Shown: positions 63,802 through 64,000 of the stretch, piece after piece | Layout of the letters: every line of letters starts with the position of its first letter | Position numbering within the stretch: the stretch's first letter is position 1 | Assembly (NCBI RefSeq): GCF_011947285.1 | Contig: NZ_JAAOZT010000001.1 | Span: 434,001 to 498,000 of the forward strand | Length of the DNA: 64,000 bases | Direction: 5' to 3' | From: Glaciimonas immobilis | GTDB lineage: Bacteria > Pseudomonadota > Gammaproteobacteria > Burkholderiales > Burkholderiaceae_D | Made by a program: the position numbers and the translations under genes | Notes under the pieces: generated by a model | The model's input: only the letters and a program-made list of their open reading frames with translations | What the model was told of the DNA's origin: nothing | Database searches by the model: none

Positions 63802-64000
63802 ATGGCGAGTAACAATGTAGCCCAATTTGCCACCGAACTAAAGATGCCTGCAGATTTGTTGTTGACGCAATTGCGTTCAGCAGGTGTCTCTAAAGATTCG
63901 ACGGATGATTCCCTGTCAAAAGAAGACAAAGATCGTTTGCTGGAACACCTGCGCCGTTCGCACGGCGCAGTGACGGATGGTGAGAAAAAGAAGATCACGC
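63802..64000 (+). CDS. infB: Translation initiation factor IF-2, 5' part only
   Basis: The first 66 codons of a gene cut by the window edge, starting at the ATG at 63802 with AGAGGAC upstream. The N-terminal sequence [29 protein letters not shown] is the IF2_N domain of betaproteobacterial IF-2, and the conserved position after nusA confirms it. Everything from the GTP-binding domain onward is outside the window. Confidence 0.93.
   Translation, partial: MASNNVAQFATELKMPADLLLTQLRSAGVSKDSTDDSLSKEDKDRLLEHLRRSHGAVTDGEKKKIT

Overview
The window looks like a chromosomal segment of a betaproteobacterium of the order Burkholderiales, most likely family Oxalobacteraceae (Herminiimonas/Collimonas/Glaciimonas-like). 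The basis is gene order and protein character: rng-maf-rlmH-rsfS-nadD-hemF, purD-yebC, scpB-rluB and rimP-nusA-infB, with Lys/Ala/Pro-rich extensions on RsfS and RluB, all arranged as expected for that group. Base composition is moderate, with AT-rich intergenic stretches. The genus is an inference. Both window edges cut genes: an O-antigen ligase-type gene on the left and infB on the right.

Layout. 1-6720: envelope glycan genes, namely the end of an O-antigen ligase, the lipid A flippase msbA, and two convergent pairs of GT9 plus GT8 glycosyltransferases. 6738-14394: leftward housekeeping genes (rng, maf, rlmH, rsfS, nadD, hemF, purD, a YebC-family regulator). 14826-17795: a rightward metabolic operon (EamA transporter, unusual SDR, quinone oxidoreductase, small membrane protein). 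18034-23761: a DUF4136 lipoprotein divergent from a macA-macB-outer membrane factor tripartite export operon. 24103-29017: pepN, fbp and an outer-membrane protein. 29167-33056: a GlxA-type regulator, an orphan IS3 OrfA fragment and two secreted Gly-rich proteins of no recognised function, which is the most novel-looking part. 33899-40328: small stress and hypothetical proteins, a FadB-like multifunctional enzyme, a GlpT transporter, DUF2127 and GloA.

40390-45721 holds two periplasmic electron-donating modules. The first is a Tat-exported subunit-3 protein with an FAD/3Fe-4S GMC dehydrogenase and a monohaem cytochrome c. The second is a PQQ-type sorbosone dehydrogenase with its own cytochrome c. 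45823-57306 is a purine/ureide catabolic region: an 8-oxoguanine deaminase-like amidohydrolase, a UraD-AllC fusion, an NCS2 permease, a LysR regulator, cytochrome-linked urate oxidase PuuD, an MIO-type ammonia-lyase, allantoinase PuuE and UraH. Together these can carry urate to ureidoglycolate without making hydrogen peroxide. 57969-64000 returns to core genes (scpB-rluB, then rimP-nusA-infB behind a leader terminator).

Non-coding structure of note: a family of about 100-bp dispersed palindromic elements with four copies (one degenerate), a terminator directly in front of hemF, two operator-like palindromes before macAB, an FNR-like box before the GlxA-type regulator, and a 13-bp tandem repeat that carries the stop codon of a small gene. 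No CRISPR array, rRNA, tRNA or intact mobile element was recognised.
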